Shown in pieces: positions 44,224 through 55,310 of a DNA stretch of 64,000 nucleotides; positions within the stretch are counted from its first letter, which is position 1; every line of letters starts with the position of its first letter. The position numbers and the translations under genes were made by a program. The DNA comes from Eleusine coracana subsp. coracana. Its lineage: Eukaryota > Streptophyta > Magnoliopsida > Poales > Poaceae. The DNA lies in NCBI GenBank assembly GCA_032690845.1, contig CM064423.1, positions 33,760,370 to 33,824,369 of the forward strand, given 5' to 3'. Under the pieces are notes generated by a model. That model was not told the DNA's origin. It ran no database searches and saw only the letters and a list, made by a program, of their open reading frames with translations.

Positions 44224-45195
44224 TTCCAGTGTTTCTCGGTGAGTTTATCCAAGTCCACATAAACCGAAAACTATAAAAAAAAGTTTTCCCCAGTACGGTT
44301 TTGAGCTTCGCACTTTTGTTCAATAATTTGCGTTGTTGAGTTTTTGTGCTTTTGCTTTTGATCGTTGCTGGTACACTATGTTTCATCGTTTTCTTCCTAT
44401 CATCGCCGTATCCTTCCGCCGTGCCGCGTGTTTTCACCACCACAGTTTGCTTTCCACCGCATCTGTTTACCCCGTCTCGCTCTCCTACTTGGCCGATCAC
44501 TTGCCAAGTTGTGGTCAGCCGATCGCTTGCCAAGTTGTGGTCAGCCGATCGCTTGCCAAGTTTTTCCGCTGCACCGTGAGTCTGGGTCAATCACGTGCCT
44601 TGCCGACGCTTTCGGCCGATCGCCGGTCGAGTCCTACTCGGTTACGTCATAACCCGCTCGCCTCGCCCTGTGTTTGGTTTTGTTCGGTTCCGTGGGTCCC
44701 TCCTCTAGAGAGAGAGAGAAAAGTGCTTGTGCTTAATTGCTCATTGGAGGTCTCATTGTTTATATTTTCAGAAAAAGGTATAAAAAAGGAAAAAAAAGAA
44801 AAGAAAAAAAGAGAAAAAAGAGCGGCCGAGCAACACAGGCGACGCGTTCTTGCCGCACTTTGTTTTGATCCTTCTTCCTTCCTCTTGCACTTGTGCCGGC
44901 AACAATCTTTTCGTGTTTAGCACCATTATTCAGCTTTGCAGTTATTGTTTGAATTCTGCTAACCCTTGGATTGAGTGCAGCCTCCCAGCCCCACAAATTT
45001 TCTACTACGAGCAGGTTTTTGTTTCACCACGCAATCGCTCCTCCAATCTTCCACCGGTTTTACCTGTGGTTGTAGTTCATGCTTTCGTGCTTGGTAAGGA
45101 TGGGTAAGAATTTGATAACTGCTTTTTGATTGAGCTTTTCGTCCACCACTCACCTCTCGTCGTAGGATCCAGCTTTTTGTATTGCTTATGTTTCT
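44224..45195 (+). other. Leader of the CRM-like element
   Basis: About 970 bp of leader without a credible ORF. A repeated gatcgcttgccaagttgtggtcagcc motif (about 44497-44558, within the 20-base quoting limit: cttgccaagttgtggtcagc) and an A-rich tract (44765-44820) are visible. Short frames here are low-complexity. Confidence 0.6.
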
Positions 45196-46440
45196 ATGGC
45201 AGAAAACAGCTCGAAGTCGGAGGAGCTCACCCTCCAGGATGTCCAGGCGCAGGTTGATGGTCTACAAAACGACATGAAGACGATGCACGAGAGACTTGAC
45301 TCGACGGTCACTTCATCGAATGAGCGTTTTGATCAGCTCGACCTCGCTGATACGGCTGCCCGCACCACGCTCGCGACGATCATGACTCGTCTTGAGGCCA
45401 TGTCGACGCAGCTTGGGACCATGACGTCGCAGCTCACGGAGTTGCAAAATGCACGTGACTACGGCGCCGACACCGAGCAGGAAGACGACAATCACCGTTG
45501 TCGTGCTCGTAGGGTGCGTGTTCCTATTAATAATTCTTTTGCCAAAATAAAATTTCGTATTCCCACTTTTAATGGCAAATATGATCCGGGGCTTATCTTG
45601 ATTGGGAATTAGAGGTTGAACAAAAAATTGCATGTCATGATATTTCTGCTAATTTACAAGTTAAGGCTGTTATTAGTGAATTTACTGAATTTGCTTTACT
45701 TTGGTGGCGTGAGTATAGACAAAGATATCCTGATAATATTTCAGCCACTTGGACGGCATTAAAAGCTGCTATGCGTCATTGTTTTGCGCCGTCATATTAT
45801 GCTAGAGATTTGCTTAATCAAATGCAGCGTTTTCAACAAGGTTCATTTTCCGTAGAGGATTATTATCAAGCTTTGCAAAAGGGTATGATTCGTTGTGGTT
45901 TAGTTGAACTGGATGATGCTGCTATGGTTCGCTTTAGGGATGGGTTAAATCGTGAAATTCAGAACATTCTTGATTATAAGAATTATGATGATATGACCAC
46001 CTTATTTGAATATGCTTGTAAAGCTGAATGTGAAGTGCAGGATCGACAATCTTCGTCAATACCTAACATTTTTGTAGGGTCCAAGACGCCTTCAGCTCCA
46101 CGGTCGACACCTTCTTCCACGTCGCGCGACCACTCCTCGACCACGTCCAAGTCGAGTGCTCCATCCATGACCAAATCTGCCTCGATCGTGCCGTCCTCCT
46201 CATTGTCTGGATGAGCTCGTGATATTCAGTGTCACCGTTGCCGAGGATTTGGTCATGTGATACGCGATTGTCCAAATAAACGAACTATGTTGATTCGTGA
46301 GGACGGTGGGTATTCTTCTACTAGTGATTCTGAGGATATTCAGCAGACTATGCTTGCCACTAATCATGCAAATAATACGGAGCTTTATGTCGACTCTAGT
46401 GCCACCGACAGGTATGCAACTCTTGTTGTGTAGCGTGTTC
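45196..46440 (+). pseudogene. CRM-like gag (frameshifted)
   Basis: It is collinear with the intact gag at 7973: same start MAENSSKSEELTLQ, gag domain and CCHC knuckle (CHRCRGFGHVIRDC, about 46226-46270). A single-base loss near 45592 (ccgggtgctt in the intact copy, ccggggctt here) shifts the frame. Stops at 46212 and 46431 are C-to-T changes of CGA and CAG codons. It is interrupted at 46446 by the solo LTR. Confidence 0.85.
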
Positions 46441-46445
46441 TAAGT

Positions 46446-47368
46446 TCATGTGAACAAGGGTTCCCGATCTTCCGAAAGGTTCTTGGTAAGTTGATTTGGT
46501 CGGAGGCGACACACAAATCGATCCGGCTTCAGAACAGCACGTTCTAAACCCCGCAATCGCAGCACGACGTCTCCTCTGGTTATCAACCGTCCAAAGACGA
46601 TTGACCTCGCCGAGAAAGCTAATCCCTGTCTGCGAATCAAGAACACAAGCAAGAACAATGAAGAATGCAACACAATTGCAGATGTATGATTAAACTCTCG
46701 AAGTTGGGGTCTCACAAACCGATGAACGGCGAAACTGTTTATGAACAGAATTGATCTAAGCAAAACCCGAACCCTAATGGTGCGGCGGCGGCTGTATATA
46801 AAGACCCTAGGGTCATGCAAGACCCTCTGGACGTGCCCCTAATTGGGCTCAACTAGATACAAAGCCCAAAGGCCAAAATTAGGCGACGCAGCACCGACAC
46901 AGATTCTGGACTCTCTTTTGTTTTGATGATTCCTGATGACTCCGGATAAATTTTGACATGTGTCCAGCGGCATTGGAAAGGTCTTCTCCTTATCTTTCCG
47001 TGCATATGTAGAACGTCCAAATCCGAGTCCGTATGTGTCCTGGACGACTGTTTTAGTGCAGACTGGTCCTGCGCCCCAAAACAGACTCGAAGTCGGTTTT
47101 GATTGGGCCTCCACTTTGGCTTCCAAGCCCTTGCTGGTCCTCCACGTTCCCAACTCCTTCTCCCATCATCTCCTGGTCCTCTCCATGGTTTCTAATCATA
47201 AAATAATCATTAGGTAGCAAACCATTCTCAAAAGTAACATATAGCGAAGAACGTAGGAACGAGCTCACCTCTAAATTTAGTCGTCGTGCATGAGCTCTAG
47301 TCATTGGACCTTGCAAGTCCAGATTTGGAGGAGTGTTGTGTGTATCCATAGGAGTGATGTCCTCATCA
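46446..47368 (-). repeat. Solo LTR of a second CRM-type family
   Basis: A 923-bp LTR is inserted into the CRM-like gag-protease region with an exact TAAGT duplication (46441-46445 and 47369-47373). On the minus strand it starts TGATGAGGACATCACTCC, as the 640-bp family does, then encodes a pol end with GPMTRAHARRLNLEVSSFL and NDYFMIRNHGEDQEM (about 47320-47170). It has a TTTATATAC TATA box at about 46795-46803. Length and coding content fit the LTR of CRM elements related to maize CRM1/CRM2. No internal sequence remains, so two LTRs have recombined. Confidence 0.8.
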
Positions 47369-47373
47369 TAAGT

Positions 47374-48730
47374 ACACAGGCCATTCAGGATGAAAAGCAT
47401 CAGCGCCACAACATTTTTCATATCAAAGGCGTTGTGCAAGAATGAGCGGTCTGTATAATCATCTATGGTGGCAGTTGCAACAATTTGGCTAGTACAACCT
47501 TGGTGGAGCAGTTGTCATTGCCAACAAGGAAGCACCCACATTCTTATCACGTTCAATGGCTTAATGATGGCGGCAAAATAAAGGTAACGCGCTCGGTACG
47601 TGTTCCTTTCTCTCTTGGCGCCTATTCTGATTTTGTAGATTTTGATGTTGTTCCAATGGAAGCATGCTCTTTGTTGCTTGGCCGTCCTTGGCAATATGAT
47701 GTTGATAGTGTTCATCATGGTCGCTCCAATTATTATTTCTTCATGTTTAAGGGTCAGAAAATTGTTATTCATCCTATGACACCTGAACAAGTTCTTAAAG
47801 ATGATATTGCTCGAGCGGCAAAAGCTGCAAAATTGGTTACATCGCCTCCTGTTGCACCTGTTCAACATAAGATCAAATTGAATAACCCTATCTTGCTTGC
47901 TACACGTGCTGAATTTGATGAATTACATGATGCTAATCTGCTTTGCTATGTGCTAGTTTGCTCTCGTGTGCTTGTTTCACTAGATGAAGCGCCTATGTTG
48001 CATATTCCTCCTGCTATTGCTAACCTTTTGCAGGACTATAAAGATGTTTTTCCCGCTGAATTGCCACCGGGTCTTCCTCCTATTCGTGGCATAGAACATC
48101 AGATTGATTTAATTCTAGGCGCACAACTTCCTAATCGCGCCCTGTACCGCACAAATCCTAAGGAGACAAAGGAAATTCAGCATCAAGTGCAGGCATTGCT
48201 TGATAAAGGTTACATTCGTGAGTCTCTCAGTCCTTGTTCGGTTCCTATTTTGCTTGTTCCTAAGAAAGATGGTTCTTGGCGTATGTGTGTAGATTGTCGT
48301 GCAATTAACAATATTACAATTTGTTGTCGATATCCTATACCACGCCTTGATGATATGCTTGTTTAACTTAGTGGTGCCACAATTTTCTCTAAGGTTGATT
48401 TGCGTAGTGGTTACCATCAGACAAGAATGAAATTAGGAGATGAATGGAAAATGGCTTTTAAAACTAAATTTGGCTTGTATGAATGGTTGGCTATGCCGTT
48501 TGGATTGTCTAATGCTCCTAGCACTTTTATGCGCTTAATGAATGAAGTTCTTCGGTGTTTCATTAGAATATTTGTTGTTGTCTATTTTGATGATATCCTT
48601 ATATACAACAAATCCATGAATGATTTTTGATGCTTTGTGTGTTGCTCACTTGTTTGGAAACATGGAAAAATACACTTTTTGCACGCAACGTGTTTCATTT
48701 ATTGGATATGTTGTTACTCCATAGGGCATT
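47374..48730 (+). pseudogene. CRM-like protease and reverse transcriptase
   Basis: The protease active site reads IIIYGGSCNN (about 47456): the catalytic Asp is replaced by Tyr. It is followed by KHPHSYHVQWLNDGGKIKVT and VPMEACSLLLGRPW. RT runs from RGIEHQIDLILGAQLPNRAL (about 48089) through PKKDGSWRMCVDCRAINNIT and GLYEWLAMPFGLSNAPSTF to the catalytic YFDDILIY (about 48580-48603). A stop at 48364 (CAA to TAA) and a frame break at about 48628 interrupt it. Confidence 0.85.
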
Positions 48731-50838
48731 GAGGTGGATAGCAGCAAGGTGGACGCCATTCAGAGTTGGCCCCAACCGACGACGGTCACACAGGTTCGCA
48801 GTTTTCTTGGTCTTGCAGCCTTCTACCATCATTTTGTGCAGGATTTCAGTTCTATTGCTGCACCATTACATGAGTTGACCAAGAAGGGTGCGTCATTTGA
48901 GTGGGGCGCACCACAAGCCGACGCGTTCAACACTTTAAAGGAACGCTTAACTCATGCTCCTCTCTTACAATTGCCTAATTTTGATAAAGTGTTTGAATTG
49001 GAATGTGATGCTAGTGGAATTGGTTTGGGTGCTGTTTTGTTGCAAGATCATAAACCCATTGCTTATTTTAGTGAGAAGTTAAGTGGTGCTGCTCTTAAAT
49101 ATTCCACTTATGATAAAGAACTTTATACTTTAGTAAGAACTTTGCAAACATGGCAGCATTTTTTATGGCCTCACGAATTATTATTCATTCTGATCATGAG
49201 GCTTTGAAACATATTAGAACCCAAACTAATCTGAACCGTCATTATGCTAAATGGGTTGAATTTAATGAATCTTTTCCGTACATCATTAAACATAAAAACG
49301 GGAAGGAAAATGTGATTGCCGATGCTTTGTCTCGTCGTTATATGATGCTGTCCCAATTAGACTTTAAAATCTTTGGTTTGCAAGCTTTGAAAGATCAATA
49401 TGTGAATGATGCTGATTTTCGTGACATTATGATGCATTGTAAGGATGGCAAACCTTAGGGAAAATTTCATATGTAGGATCGGTTCCTGTTTTGTGCTAAC
49501 AAGCTGTTTATTCCAGCTAGCTCGGTTCGTCTTTTGTTGTAACAGGAGGCGCATGGAGGTGGTCTTATGGGTCACTTCGGCGTTTTCAAGACACATGAGG
49601 TGTTGGCCGACCATTTCTTTTGGCCACGGATGCGTCGTGATGTTGAGCGCCTTGTTGCACGCTGTACTACATGTCAAAAAGCTAAATCTCGTTTGGGTAA
49701 TCATGGTTTGTATATGCCCTTGCCTGTTCCCTCTTCTCCTTGGCATGATATTTCAATGGATTTGGTTTTAGGACCGCCTCGCACTAAGAAGGGGAGGGAC
49801 AGTATTTTTGTGGTTGTTGATCATTTCTCTAAAATGGCTCACTTTATACCTTGTCATAAAACTGATGATGCCTCAAATGTTGCTGAATTGTTCTTTAGAG
49901 AGATTGTTAGATTGCATGGAATTCCTAAAACAATTGTCTCTGATCGTGATGCTAAGTTTCTTAGTCATTTTTGGCGTTCTCTTAGGAATAAATTAGGAAC
50001 TAAGCTACTGTATAGTACTACTTGTCATTCTCAAACTGATGGGTAAACTGAGGTAGTAAATAGAACTTTGTGTGCTATGCTTAGATCTGTTCTAGATAAA
50101 AACTTGAGACGTTGGGAAGATTGTTTATCTCATGTTGAATTTGCTTATAATCGTGCTACATATTCTGCCACTAAGATGTGTCCTTTTGAGGTTGTTTATG
50201 GCTATGTTCCTAGGGCGCCTATTGATTTGTTTGCTATTGATGCTGAAGATGAACCACATGTTGATGCTATTGCTCATATTGATCACATAAAACAATTGCA
50301 TGAAGAAACACAACACAACATTACCGTTGCTAATAAAAAGTATCAAGTTGCTGGTAGTAAAGGTAGAAAACATATTTCTTTTAAACCTAGTGATTTGATT
50401 TGGTTGCACTTGCGTAAAGATAGATTTCCTACTTTGTGTCGTTCTAAATTGATGCCTCGTGCTACTGGTCCTTTTAAAGTGCTAACCAAGATTAACGATA
50501 ATGCTTATGTTCTTGACGTGCCCATGGTGTTTGGTGTTTCCACTAGTTTTAATGTTGCAGATTTGAAACCATACTTGGGTGAGGATGATGAGTTGCCGTC
50601 GAGGACGACTTCACTTCAAGAAGGAGAGGATGATGAGAACATCAACGACATCCGAATAATGACAACGGAAGATGGCGCGCCAAACCAAGTTGTCATGCCT
50701 CCACCTCTCGTCATCGTGCCCCCTCGAGTTATGGATCCATCTTCTAACAAGACGACGACGTACAAGGGCCCAATCACTAGCGCTCGAGCCCAGGAATTGA
50801 AGACAGTTTTGATGCTAAGGAACGACGGCCCAGGATGA
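48731..50838 (+). pseudogene. CRM-like RNase H, integrase and LTR-encoded tail
   Basis: RNase H shows FELECDASGIGLGAVLLQD (about 48988-49044) and YSTYDKELYTLVRTL. The integrase zinc domain is HGGGLMGHFGVFKTHEVLAD ... CTTCQKAK (about 49550-49685). The core has SMDLVLG (near 49755), VSDRDAKFLSHFW (near 49938) and a Glu region (TEVVNRTL, near 50047) with a CAA-to-TAA stop at 50044. The GPY-type tail (FGVSTSFNVADLKPYLGEDD) leads into the 3' LTR and ends LKTVLMLRNDGPG at 50838. A TGG-to-TAG stop at 49456 also breaks it. Confidence 0.85.
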
Positions 50839-51270
50839 CGCCGCCCGAAGGCCCACGTGGCCCAAGTCGCGCGACTCCCTCTCCACCGCGCGCCTCTCCA
50901 CTTCAGCCGGCCCTAGATGCCGCGTCCTCCCCCTATTTAGTCAAGGGCTACGCCCCTTGCAATCTTTGAGTTTTGTTTTAAGTTTAGCTTAGCTATACAT
51001 CCGTCTCTCGACGTGAATTCAAAACTCCACCTTCATGCAATACATCAGATTGCTCGCTTCTAATTCTTGCTTGTTCTTCGATTGCGCATAAGAATTGATC
51101 CTCGTGATCAGGTTGATCTTGTTTACCGCAAGGTTAATATCCTCCGGAAGTTGGTTCAGCGATTGCATTGGCGCTTCGGCTTGCTCGTCGTAGTCGGATC
51201 GTGAGGGTCGACATCCACCAAATCGAAGTTATCTCCACTCGCTGAAAGATCGGGCACTATACACCTATCA
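50631..51270 (+). repeat. 3' LTR of the CRM-like element
   Basis: 640 bp, TGATGAGAACATC to CACCTATCA; overlaps the last 69 codons of pol. Followed directly by copia RT sequence at 51271. Confidence 0.9.
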
Positions 51271-52277
51271 TGTAGTACCGTCATAATGGGGATCAAAGAG
51301 TTATACTGTGCTTATATGTTGATGACATACTCATCTTTGGAACAAATCTTGACGTGATCAATGAGGTCAAGACTTTTCTGTGCCAAAGCTTTGATATGAA
51401 GTATCTGGGTGAGGCTGATGTTATCTTGAACATCAAGCTAATCAAAGGAGAGAATGGGATTGCTCTTACGCAATCTTATTAAGTTGAGAAGCTCTTAAAC
51501 CGTTTTGGTTACAAGGATAGCAAGCCTTCTCCAACACCTTATGGTTCGAGCTTGATCTTTCGAAAGAATAAGAGAATTGGCGGAGACCAATTAAGATATT
51601 ATCAGATTATTGGATCACTTATATATTTAGCTAGTGCTACTAGGACTGACATCTCGTTTGCTGTGAGCAAACTGAGCCGGTATACTTCTTGCCCGGGAGA
51701 TGATCATTGGTGTGCACTTGAGCGGGTAATGCACTAATTAGTTGGTACTATGGATTATGGAATTCATTATTCTGGATATTCAGTAGTACTAGAGGGCTAT
51801 AGTGATTCTAATTGGATATCTGATGCTGATGAGCTATATGCCATGAGTGAATATGCATTTACTCTTGGTGGTGCTGCTGTTTTATGGAGATCATGCAAAA
51901 AGACCATTTTGACGAGGTCTACCATGGAAGCAGAGCTTACCGCACTAGATACAGCTACAGTTGAGGCCGATTGGCTACGTGAGCTCTTGATGGACTTGCC
52001 TATTGTCGAGAAACCTGTGCCGGCAATCCTCATGAGTTGTGACAATCAAACTGTGATAGTCAAAGTGAACAATTCTAAGAACAATATGAAGTCATCAAGA
52101 CATATTAAGAAACGTTTGAAGTCTGTCAAGAAAATGAGAAACTCCGGAGTCATATCAGTAGAATATATTTCAAATGGCGAGAACCTGGCAGATCAATTCA
52201 CCAAGGGGCTGTCACGTATTGTGATAGACAGTGCATCGAAGGAGATGGGTATAAGACCCATATGTGCTATTTCATAG
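51271..52277 (+). pseudogene. Copia RT end and RNase H
   Basis: Right flank of the CRM-like insertion resumes copia pol just before the RT active site YVDDILIFGTN (about 51310-51345), then KYLGEADVILNIKLIKGENG, a TAA at 51481, QIIGSLIYLASATRTDISFA, a TAA at 51735, and RNase H: EGYSDSNWISDADE, TMEAELTALDTATVEADWL, CDNQTVIVK, NLADQFTKGLS. The last stop is at 52275. It belongs with the Tork-like gag to its left. Confidence 0.85.
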
Positions 52278-52817
52278 TAGTAACCTAACCTATGTGATCG
52301 GAGATCCCGTGAAGTAGGACCTGGGAAGAACAAGCTATTGGTTAGCATGAGAGTAACCTTTTATAACCCACTCGAGAAGCGATCCATTACTCTTGATATC
52401 TGTACGGCAGGTTGGTTGTTGCCTTAATGTATTGAGTTGGCTTTAAATAGCAAAGATGTTGTCCTACAAAACATTCTTGAATGAATACACCTATATGAGC
52501 CCGATTGTTGTAAGGTCGCAATCTGTGAGATTTGGGTGATCTCTATTAAGCTCATGACAGACCAAGGGAGTATGACCTATATACTCCACCCGCGGAGAAG
52601 TCTGCTAGAGGTCTAGTATCAGTTATGACAGTAAGTGAAACTTGTTTGCACAAAACTTGCAATTCAAGGCATAGTCCATTGTTCAAGTTGTGAATGAGTG
52701 TAGCTTATTGTTCTAGGTGGAAGTTTAACTTAACAGTCTTCACTGAAAACACTGGTATATTAAACAACAGTGGAGTGAGGCAAAGTCTAGCTGAGACTTT
52801 GAGATCTGGTGAGGGAT
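52278..52817 (+). other. 3' non-coding region of the copia element
   Basis: No ORF with homology. The sequence just before the 3' LTR, gagatctggtgagggat, is a weak purine tract. Confidence 0.6.
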
Positions 52818-53826
52818 TGCTGGAATTATATGGGCTTGACCCATTAATATTCACAATAATTCCTGAAATATCTCAAAGGCCCATTCATGAGTGGTGGAAG
52901 TGCAAAGATTTAGTCCCACATTGCTAGTGGAGGTGGAGGGAGTCCAACTTATAAGGTTGGTTGCTCTAGCATGTGTGTGGATGAAGAAGGAAGAACACAT
53001 GCGCGCGCTCGCTCGTCTCGCCTCGCCTCGCCGGGCCAGGCCGGGCGGGACGGGACGTGGGCGATGGGCGCCGCCACGCATCACCTGCGTGAATGGTCTG
53101 CCGAAATTTGGTCCCTTGCCTTGCGGGGGCGTGGCTTCCTTTTGCACTTTCTTTTTGCTACGTGTTCCATATATGTCCATATATTTGGTTATGGAAACCT
53201 ACGTATTAATATGGTAACCGACTTGGTTGCGGGACGCCTAACCCTAGCGGTTCCTCCCTATAAATACGTACGGGTATTGCCGCAAATTACATCACGCAAT
53301 CGCCTAGGGTTTTGCCTCTCGCTACTGTTGCGCCGCCAAGACTTCTCCATCCCGATCGTCGGCGTGCACCGGCGAACGGGAGAGCAGGTCTCCGGAACCG
53401 TCGTCCTCTGCGATCCTGCACCGGGAGAGGGAGAATAAGGTTTTTGGGAAGCGCTTTGCGCGACTGCTCGATCGCTTCCTCGTCTTCGTCAAGCTCGTCG
53501 TCACGGCTCGTGTTCCTCGTCGTCGAGTCGGTCTCACCCATCGTCGCCAACAACATGACGGTGCTGCACGTCATCGCCGCCTCCTCTATCCAACCCAGAA
53601 GGAAACGTACGTACTCTCATCTCAAACCATGTCTTCTATATTAGCTTTCGTGATCTGTTTATCTATGATGGATGTTGCTAGTATGGTAAATGCTATGCTT
53701 TTGTCTGGCCTTATAGACCTGTCTAGATCTTACGTAGACTTGTCTAGTTCATTATGCAATCTATTAATCATGCTTATGATTTATTTCTGAGTTAATATAA
53801 AATTAAAAGTGCTAATTTATCCAACA
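52818..53826 (+). repeat. 3' LTR of the Tork-like copia element
   Basis: 1009 bp, TGCTGGAATTA to TTATCCAACA; longer than the 5' copy mainly because of a GC-rich stretch at about 53015-53080 (cgcctcgcctcgccgggcc). TATA-like CTATAAATACG at about 53260-53271. Followed by TGTAA, the target duplication. Confidence 0.9.
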
Positions 53827-54590
53827 TGTAATCATGTGGAGCGATTACTGCATGAAGGATACGAAGATAGCGAACAATCCAGGTTCCTGAGAAACACGCA
53901 GCTCTACTTGTACAACGGCTCCACCGTGTCGTGGTACTAGCGCTGATCGATGACCTCGACGCTGTGGTGTCACATGCAGTACTTATAAGAGCGGATGGCG
54001 GTACCAAAAAGGTGCGTGTATGGAGCGACATATTGCATGGAGATGGTTAGGGTGACCGGTTGTGCCTAACACCGATGGTAGTGCAGTGGACGCCCGACTG
54101 CTTCATGAGATAATGAAACAGTCCCTATCAATGTGCTCGTGCACCTTGCCGTACACCTGAGCTCTGGTGAGTTCACCTAAGATTACTTATGTATCACGTG
54201 TATGTTTCTGCAAATGTTTTAACCTAGGATTACATGTAGTACTGGATAACTTTTTACTCGTCAAGTACATCGACAACACACCTGTGGATTGTCCACGATC
54301 ACCATGACATAAGAGCGAGTCCTGGTCGACAGTGCTGTCACTATCACAGACAAATCTTGTTTTTAGCGAGGCGGCCTACTCGTCATGAAGGGACAACACG
54401 TCTAGTTCTGTTCACATGGAGTTTTTGCTGCAGCAAGACCACCTCTTTCATATGTAACTCCCTATTGCGGAAAGAATTGCTTGCCTCCGGTGAAATTGGA
54501 AGTTTAGGCCGTTGGATAATTTTTTTCATAGCGTTTTCACCGTCAGATTATAAAAAACAAGCGTTCGTTCTACAGCAGGCAATCCTACCG
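53827..54590. other. Unassigned sequence right of the copia nest
   Basis: Continues the sequence broken at 30247. Short frames occur (for example RFLRNTQLYLYNGSTVSWY near 53881-53937), which could be a captured gene fragment, but I do not recognise the family. Nothing else supportable. Confidence 0.4.
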
Positions 54591-55310
54591 CGCCATGTGT
54601 CCCGCAAGGCGCACTAGTGGGTCGCGTGAGGCCAACGCGAGCCGCTTTCGCGTAGTACAGGGGGCCATCCTCGGCCACGGACGAATTCGCTGACTCCTCA
54701 TTCGTCGCCCAGCCCGATAGTGCCGCCGCTCCTCCGTCGTCGCGACTCGCGACCACCGCGATCTGCCAGACCGCCACTACTCCCTGCCGCTCATCGGCCT
54801 CCTCCCTCGCCTCTCCTTGGCTGGCGCACTGCCGCCTCGCACCTTACCAAATCGCAACGCATGTTGCGGCGCCGGGACCCATGGATGCATCGGAGGGCTG
54901 AATCGCGGGAGACGCCAGCAAGGAAGAGGGCCAGTGAGTAGTGGCGGCACTATAGGCCAGCCGAGTCGCAGGGCCACCGCGGCCTCACGCCGAAGGCGAC
55001 GAGGTGACTCATCCCTACATCAGATCGGGGCCAGGGAGATGACTGCGACCTTGGGATCTCGAGCACAGAAAGAGACCTCATCCCGTCCATCCGACTGCTA
55101 ATCGCCACGAAGGTGCACTTCCTCCTCTCCGGCCGTAACTCCTCCTTGATCTTCTCACTGACTGATTTTAACCACCGTAAGTATCCCAGGCCCGTTGCAA
55201 CTCATATGACTAGGCCCATGAATTTCGCCAGCAATGCAAGGGAGCTTTATTTGGTTGGAGGCTTGCTCGGTTTGAGCAGAGCATTCATGGATCAGGTGGC
55301 GGCGTAGAGC
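54591..55310 (+). other. GC-rich block, possible captured exon or non-coding transcript
   Basis: A sharply GC-rich stretch between AT-rich sequences, with Arg/Pro/Ser-rich open frames in several phases (54720-54941, 54817-55101) and a GTAAGT donor-like site at about 55178. None of the frames has a recognised domain. Grass Helitrons often carry such captured 5' exons; this is one possible reading. Confidence 0.3.

Larger units (their letters stand above)
43571..51270 (+). mobile_element. CRM-like Ty3/gypsy element, full length with nested solo LTR
   Basis: LTRs at 43571-44211 and 50631-51270 have the family termini TGATGAG(G/A)AC and CACCTATCA. A primer binding site TGGTATCAGA follows the 5' LTR (44214) and a purine tract AAGAAGGAGAGGA precedes the 3' LTR. 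Between them lie leader, gag, protease, RT, RNase H and integrase, in the order of chromoviruses. Pol is of the CRM clade, and its end is encoded in the 3' LTR. Flanking bases (TGCGA left, TGTAG right) do not form a target duplication and the flanking copia sequence does not rejoin. Stops and one frameshift show it is dead. Confidence 0.85.
30248..53826 (+). mobile_element. Tork-like Ty1/copia element carrying nested insertions
   Basis: LTRs at 30248-31210 and 52818-53826 share the start TGCTG(G/A)AATTA and the end ATTTATCCAACA. The 5-bp duplication TGTAA is exact on both sides (30243-30247 and 53827-53831). The internal part holds gag, protease and the first residues of integrase on the left and the RT end plus RNase H on the right. 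It is split by a Sirevirus (31820-42665) and a CRM-like element (43571-51270). At the latter, most of integrase and the first half of RT are missing. All coding pieces have stops. Confidence 0.85.

Noticed and set aside
46496..46693. Plus-strand ORF inside the solo LTR
   Set aside because: The LTR is on the minus strand and this frame has no homology.
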